A stretch of DNA of 64,000 bases, from contig BLSF01000088.1 in assembly GCA_012862575.1 (NCBI GenBank), positions 1 to 64,000 on the forward strand, written 5' to 3'. Numbering within the stretch: the stretch's first letter is position 1; every line of letters begins with the position of its first letter. The notes below the pieces were generated by a model that was not told the DNA's origin, did not search any database, and saw only the letters and a list, made by a program, of their open reading frames with translations. This document shows positions 59,581-64,000 of this stretch, piece after piece. Origin of the DNA: Parietichytrium sp. I65-24A. Taxonomy: Eukaryota; Sar; Bigyra; Thraustochytrida; Thraustochytriidae. The position numbers and the translations under genes are program-made.

Positions 59581-60690
59581 TTACGCGTCTTCGCACTGCT
59601 CTGTATCAGGCGGGTCCTGCTCATAGTTCTCGGGCGCCCAAAGCTCTTCGGGAAGGAGCGGTCGAATCAGCTCGCGCATCTCATGCGACGCCGACCGAAA
59701 GGACTCTGAAAAAGCGGACATGTCTTGTGTCTCGTCCTCTATCTCCACTGCGCCTTCCATATCATCGGCGTTCTCCAGAACCTTCCAGTGCTGAAAGTAT
59801 TTCTCTATCCAGTCGATCGAGATGGAGTCCATCTCTACATGTGCAAACTTTGGGTCCACGGCCTTGCTATCGCCATCGAAGAAGTCCACGAGACTCTGGT
59901 GATCTGAGGCAAAGCACATGATATTCATAGGTTTGTCGCGCCGGTAGTTGACAGCGGAGTCGCGAAAACACTCCACGAAGCCAAACACTGCCCGCAAAGA
60001 CTTTGCGATGCTGGCGCCAAACGCAGCATCTTTTCCCTCGTGGAATCCTACAAAGTTCACCAAGTAGACGCCCTGCGTTGGGTTCAACCAGCGATCCTTC
60101 ACGCGCTGGAACACTTTCTTGTTGAGCACATGCGTTGGATTCCACCCCATGTACAGGTCTTGCGCCACGAAGTCATACTTTGGTAGATCGTCGTTGGCGG
60201 GGTCAAACAACCAGTGAAAAGCTTCCGCGGCAAACACTTGCCCAGCTCTATAGTCAAAATAATCTTTCGCAAATTTGGCCACCACGGTGCTGTTCTCCAC
60301 GGCGTCGACTCTGCCAAACCCGCTGCGAAACTTGGCGTACATTGGAACAGATCCAACCCCGAGCCCCAGCTGGAGCATCGCCTCCTTTGGCTCCTGCATC
60401 TTGGCCGCAGCCCTGTCCATGCCAAAGGCCATGAGATTGAACGCCGTGAACGGCGACATGCCCTCGTATGCCGGGTCCAGAAACTGAGCGCCAAGCAGAC
60501 AGTCTCCATAGCGCATCACCCGCACGCCCAGCCCCTCCAAGGCGTCAGTATCGAGCACCGCGGCGCTGGAATCCCCCCCATCTGCCTGATACTCAGTCTC
60601 CACGGGAGTCACCGCGTCGCTGCTCCACAGCGTCGAGCTCAGCAACAGCAGAGCCAGAGCCGCAGCTCGTATCTTGACCATCAGAGACAT
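59581..60690 (-). CDS. Secreted/ER spermidine-synthase-like SAM methyltransferase
   Basis: Predicted 369 aa; ATG at 60690 with signal peptide (MVKIRAAALALLLLSSTLWSS). The core is a Rossmann methyltransferase of the spermidine-synthase/METTL13-C type: QLGLGVGSVPMYAKF (motif I), RVDAVENSTVVAKFAKDYF (post-I acidic residue), AEAFHWLF and KYDFVAQDLYMGW (motif II-like), then LNPTQGVYLVNFVG. The DAF/DxY residues and the spermidine-synthase gatekeeping loop are not complete, so polyamine synthesis is not implied. A secretory-pathway location is unusual for this fold. The C-terminal 60 residues are acidic and of no recognised family. Single exon. Confidence 0.65.
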   Translation of the reverse strand: MSLMVKIRAAALALLLLSSTLWSSDAVTPVETEYQADGGDSSAAVLDTDALEGLGVRVMRYGDCLLGAQFLDPAYEGMSPFTAFNLMAFGMDRAAAKMQEPKEAMLQLGLGVGSVPMYAKFRSGFGRVDAVENSTVVAKFAKDYFDYRAGQVFAAEAFHWLFDPANDDLPKYDFVAQDLYMGWNPTHVLNKKVFQRVKDRWLNPTQGVYLVNFVGFHEGKDAAFGASIAKSLRAVFGFVECFRDSAVNYRRDKPMNIMCFASDHQSLVDFFDGDSKAVDPKFAHVEMDSISIDWIEKYFQHWKVLENADDMEGAVEIEDETQDMSAFSESFRSASHEMRELIRPLLPEELWAPENYEQDPPDTEQCEDA

Positions 60691-63193
60691 TACTGCTCAA
60701 AGGTTGGTGCGCGCCGGCTCCCCTGGCTACGACCCACTATGGCAAAGTGACAGGGCGAAGAGGCTCTTTCTCTCTCTGTCTATTTCTTTCTCTCTTCTCC
60801 TGCCTCTGCCATCATGATCCTCTGGCTGCCAACGTGTTGCTTTCTCTTTCCCCTACCAACAATTACCTTCACGCTTCCTTCTGCTTCCCACTCCGACTGC
60901 GTTTTGCTATTATTATTACACAGAGTACCATACTCGAGTACCTCTGGTAACTTACTGGTGTGATCATGAATTGGAAAGATCTGTGCCTGAGAAGCAACCA
61001 AGGAAGAAGATCCACGATGCGTCGACTATCAGTGACAGACTTGGCTTGCCATCGTGCTCTGAATGGCTGACTTGTATGACCTATGCATGTGGTACTCTTG
61101 GCTTTGACTGTCGATGGAGGGATGTGTTGTATTCGCCGTCATCATGTCCAACAGAAGAGTAAAGAGATCGACACCGCAGGGAAAAGGAGTTGGATCGCTG
61201 TTGTCTGCTCGTCATGCAACACCGCCCTCACTTCTCAAACTGGCCTTTCTTCACCTTCGCCATCTTCTTGCCAAATGACCAGCTCATTCGCTCCTACTGT
61301 ATACACCACAGGCAGCGCAAGACAAGCAAAGTCAGCGCCAGAGTACGGTACTGTCCTGAGTACTGACTTTGTACGGATACCTTTGTCCTCTGTCCCCCGT
61401 CCATCTCTCTCGATCACTGCTTCGAGGCGGAGTTGGCGGGGTGCACTGTCCATGACCTTTCCGAGAACGTTTGGTTCTCGGCTCGTTGGCGATCTCCAAA
61501 GATCTCACCACGTTCGCTCCATCGCCACCCATCCGCAGTCACAACATGCCACTGCCTAGTCGGTGCCGTGAGTTCCATTGATTGCAGAACGCAAGAGCTA
61601 GTTTGTGGTGTCCGCAGGGGGGAGGTAGGGAGATGCAGGGAGGTAGGGGAGGTCGGCGTGCCATGTCACAAGTTGCTTCGCGTCTCTCAGACTTGGCAAG
61701 GTCACACCCGGACTGGAGCATGTTTGTGATGTTTGTGCCAGTATGGTCCAACGCTTCAACGATGGACGATTGAAGATTGAAGATTGACGATTGGGATTTT
61801 GGTAAGTAGTGTGAAAGTTGTGAAGCACATGTGCAACCGGACGCGATCCTGTCAAAGTGCAATCGATCTGCGATCATTTCGCGTTGCCTCCGCCAGCGCA
61901 CCTCGCTGGGCAAACAGAGATTGTTTCAGCAATGTTGGCCATTCCCATCTCAATTGACGCAAAGCGTTTGAGACTTTCCCGTTGGTTCCGTCAACTCACT
62001 ATGAATGATTTTCAAATATCGAAATCAATCGATTTTTCTTGTTCATCCATTCACTTCATCATGTTTGACAACAGTCCTTTTTACCAAGCAATATCGTATA
62101 AGGTGTGCTAAGCTAAGTACTAACTGGGCAGTATAGTGTGCCATTGACTCTAGCCCACGTGCCCTTCTAAATGGGCTTAAGACTAGTTAACGAAATACTA
62201 TTACCTAATAGGGTCCCTTCCGTATCTCGACCGACTAAGGATAAGATTAATGCTTGATATAGCCATAGGGTAAGAGGGGGGTATGTTATAGTGTCCCTCA
62301 GACGTTACTCGGTAAGACCCCAGTCACCGCCGTTTCGCTAGTGACTTTTATTGGAACAAGTAGGAGAGGGCGTACCTTCCTTCTGTCCCTTTCTTTCTCC
62401 CTTCTTTCCACTGGCGGAAAGAGAGGGAAAGGCATAGCACGCGACGACTGCTACAGATTAAACTAGAAGGCAGTGCCACCCTCATGAGCTGAATCAACTG
62501 ACAGTGATTTCTCTGCCATTTCTGTAAACTTCAAAGTGACAACGAATGAATGAAGCTATTGCAATTGGAACTAATACTTTTCTCGGAAAAACTCGGAAAG
62601 GAAAGCTTACAAGCCATTCGTGGCAAATGTGGCGTTTTTAATTCCTTGGACAAGTAACCGAGAAGAAATGCTGAAGGAAAAGGCAAGAGCGGCAGTAGCA
62701 GTCTAACAATAACTAATAGTAATCCCAGGCAACCCGTCTCTTCTCCAACTTCTCCTGTCTTCCCACTTCGCCCCCCAACGCCCCCGGGTCCTACTGCTTT
62801 CTAAGCCTTTCCTTAATCTCCGCCCCCAGAATTGCATTGCCGGGGAGAGGGGCGGGAGGATTAATTCTCCATCTACACCAAACACTACCAGAGGGAGAGA
62901 GAACCCAACAAACCGAGTCAGGCGAGCGCGCACCAGAAAGAGCAATACCTAACCCAACTCTACCCGCCACGCTAAACAGCCGGTATCACCCCACTGCCTT
63001 CACAGTCGAGCGTAGCCCCTCATTACACCAACCGCTAGTGCCTTCGCCAAGTCGAGGGAGAAGGCAAGAGCGGATTAGCGACGCGTATCCGAGTCGTAGC
63101 TCAAAAGTATGCCTCGCAGACGGCGGAGGAGGAGGAGGAGGAGTCTTTGCAAAGAGTGTCCACTACAGAGAGAGACAGAGACACACAGTGAGT

Positions 63194-63230
<37 letters not shown>

Positions 63231-63767
63231 GAAGAGAGCTGCAAGGAGAGAGGCAGAGAGAGAGAGAGAGAGAGAAGAAAGCAGGTGGAGAGGGTACTGG
63301 CAGTGAGTGCGAAGACGTGTCGTTTGCTCTTCAACTACACGGGGGAAGTTCCAAAGCTGATCACTCGGGTACCGTACTGTACAGCAGGTCCGTCGCGGAC
63401 GTTGGCTGGTTCAAGGGCTTTACACTTTTGCACAGAGAGGAAAACACGCTCGGGCTTTGTTGAACGCCACGGCCTTCCATTGCGCTTTGCGGTCTCAGAC
63501 TTTCGATTGATTGATTGACCGATCGATTCATTGATCGATCGATTCATTGATCGATTCATTCATTTGGATTGATTTGGAGTGGAGGCCGGATTTTGGGTCT
63601 TTTGCCACGGTGTGGGCCTGACTGCCACGGAGTGCGATTGCTCCTGCGCTGATTTGGCGGCATCGGCATCGGAGCGGTCCGCGATTGCGGCCGGCTCATA
63701 TATACATATTCGTCTTTGTTGTGTGTTATAATTTGGTGGCCAAGCGCGGGCTCAGTTTACAGTGGAG
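60691..63767. other. Intergenic, 3.1 kb, with GA and GATT low-complexity tracts
   Basis: No convincing gene. (GA)n tracts lie at about 63197-63226 and 63257-63275, a gattgatt/atcgatcg-rich stretch at about 63505-63580, and a TAG/CTA-rich stretch at 62110-62460. Confidence 0.4.
63197..63275. repeat. (GA)n microsatellites
   Basis: Two (GA)n runs separated by about 30 nt, roughly 0.5 kb upstream of the partial gene at 63768. Confidence 0.9.
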
Positions 63768-64000
63768 ATGAGGACTGTGCGGCGGCTGTCGAAACGGCTC
63801 TCGCACAGGCTGAGCGTGTCGCGCAAAGATGACTTGGAGAGCCCTGTGGTCCGGTTCAAAGGCATTGCGGCAAAGGTGCTCCAAATGATGCAGCAGAACA
63901 TTCTGAACGAGGCGGAAGCGCCAGGAGTGCAGCTGGCGTCGTGTCTGGAAGACGTGGCTGACGGTCTCTTGCGCGGCGACACGGTTAGAGTGACGGAGTC
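63768..64000 (+). CDS. 5' end of a gene cut by the window edge
   Basis: From the ATG at 63768 the frame stays open for 77 codons to the edge. It begins MRTVRRLSKRLSHRLSVSRK, basic and possibly a targeting or membrane-associating start, then VVRFKGIAAKVLQMMQQN and CLEDVADGLLRGDTVRV, which look helical and protein-like. Too short to assign; it is called a gene because of the clean open frame and its GC-rich codons like those of DDRGK1. Confidence 0.5.
   Translation, partial: MRTVRRLSKRLSHRLSVSRKDDLESPVVRFKGIAAKVLQMMQQNILNEAEAPGVQLASCLEDVADGLLRGDTVRVTE

Noticed and set aside
62110-62460. TAG/CTA-rich block as a degraded transposon (similar texture at 43770-44150, 46560-46870 and 57780-58300)
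   Set aside because: No terminal repeats, transposase or reverse-transcriptase fragments were recognised; only composition is shared.
1-64000. CRISPR arrays, bacterial operons or prophage
   Set aside because: Introns, gene content and spacing are eukaryotic; no regularly spaced direct repeats with unique spacers were seen.

Overview
This is nuclear DNA of a unicellular eukaryote. Genes lie 0.2 to 3 kb apart on both strands with no operon logic, the few introns are short (70 to 142 nt) with GTAAGT...AG borders, and the encoded set is eukaryotic: PEX10, DDRGK1, JTB, WDR55, RCC1-like, CRIB/PAK kinases, ECHDC3 and neutral sphingomyelinase. The Pro-Thr-rich PTxxPT stalks of two surface proteins would fit a stramenopile such as a thraustochytrid, but that assignment is a guess. 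Two single-N positions (12269 and 50467) look like contig joins; the second sits inside an exact 228-bp duplication.

Region 1-12.9 kb is the most unusual part. A secreted lipase-like gene (449-2191) is tail-to-tail with a large secreted protein of the stonustoxin/verrucotoxin (SNTX) MACPF-related family (5608-2216, minus). That gene is head-to-head with a second SNTX-like gene (6397-9939). Both SNTX-like proteins have a signal peptide, an SNTX-type core, beta-trefoil-like Cys/QxW segments, an EGF-like module and a Cys-rich tail. The lipase-like gene and the first SNTX-like gene share a related 5' leader. A broken third tail (10754-11182), a Cys-rich membrane protein interrupted by TAG (10653-9982) and an LRR/PT-rich type I membrane protein (12883-11612) follow.

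Region 12.9-23.9 kb holds a GPI-type surface protein (14265-15158), a small Arg-rich coiled-coil ORF, a degenerate tandem array of about 700-740 bp units (16.3-18.0 kb), a short acidic-tailed protein, and a cluster of broken genes including an OGFOD1/Tpa1-like prolyl hydroxylase with three in-frame stops and a GT25 fragment.

Region 23.9-29.9 kb carries two paralogous GltS/ESS-type sodium:glutamate symporters. Region 32.7-42.0 kb has housekeeping and metabolic genes: a two-zinc-knuckle protein, PEX10, a mitochondrial RCC1-like protein, a three-exon ECHDC3-like enoyl-CoA hydratase and an iduronate-2-sulfatase-like sulfatase. Region 44.8-48.6 kb has two tandem PAK-type kinases. Region 48.7-60.7 kb has a small secreted Cys-rich protein, DDRGK1, a JTB-like protein, WDR55, a neutral sphingomyelinase-like phosphodiesterase and a secreted spermidine-synthase-like methyltransferase. 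A partial gene runs off the right edge (63768-64000).

Local duplication is the recurring theme: SNTX pair, transporter pair, kinase pair, the noncoding array. A palindrome, TACCGGTA, occurs five times, always between genes and each time about 0.4-0.8 kb upstream of a predicted start.
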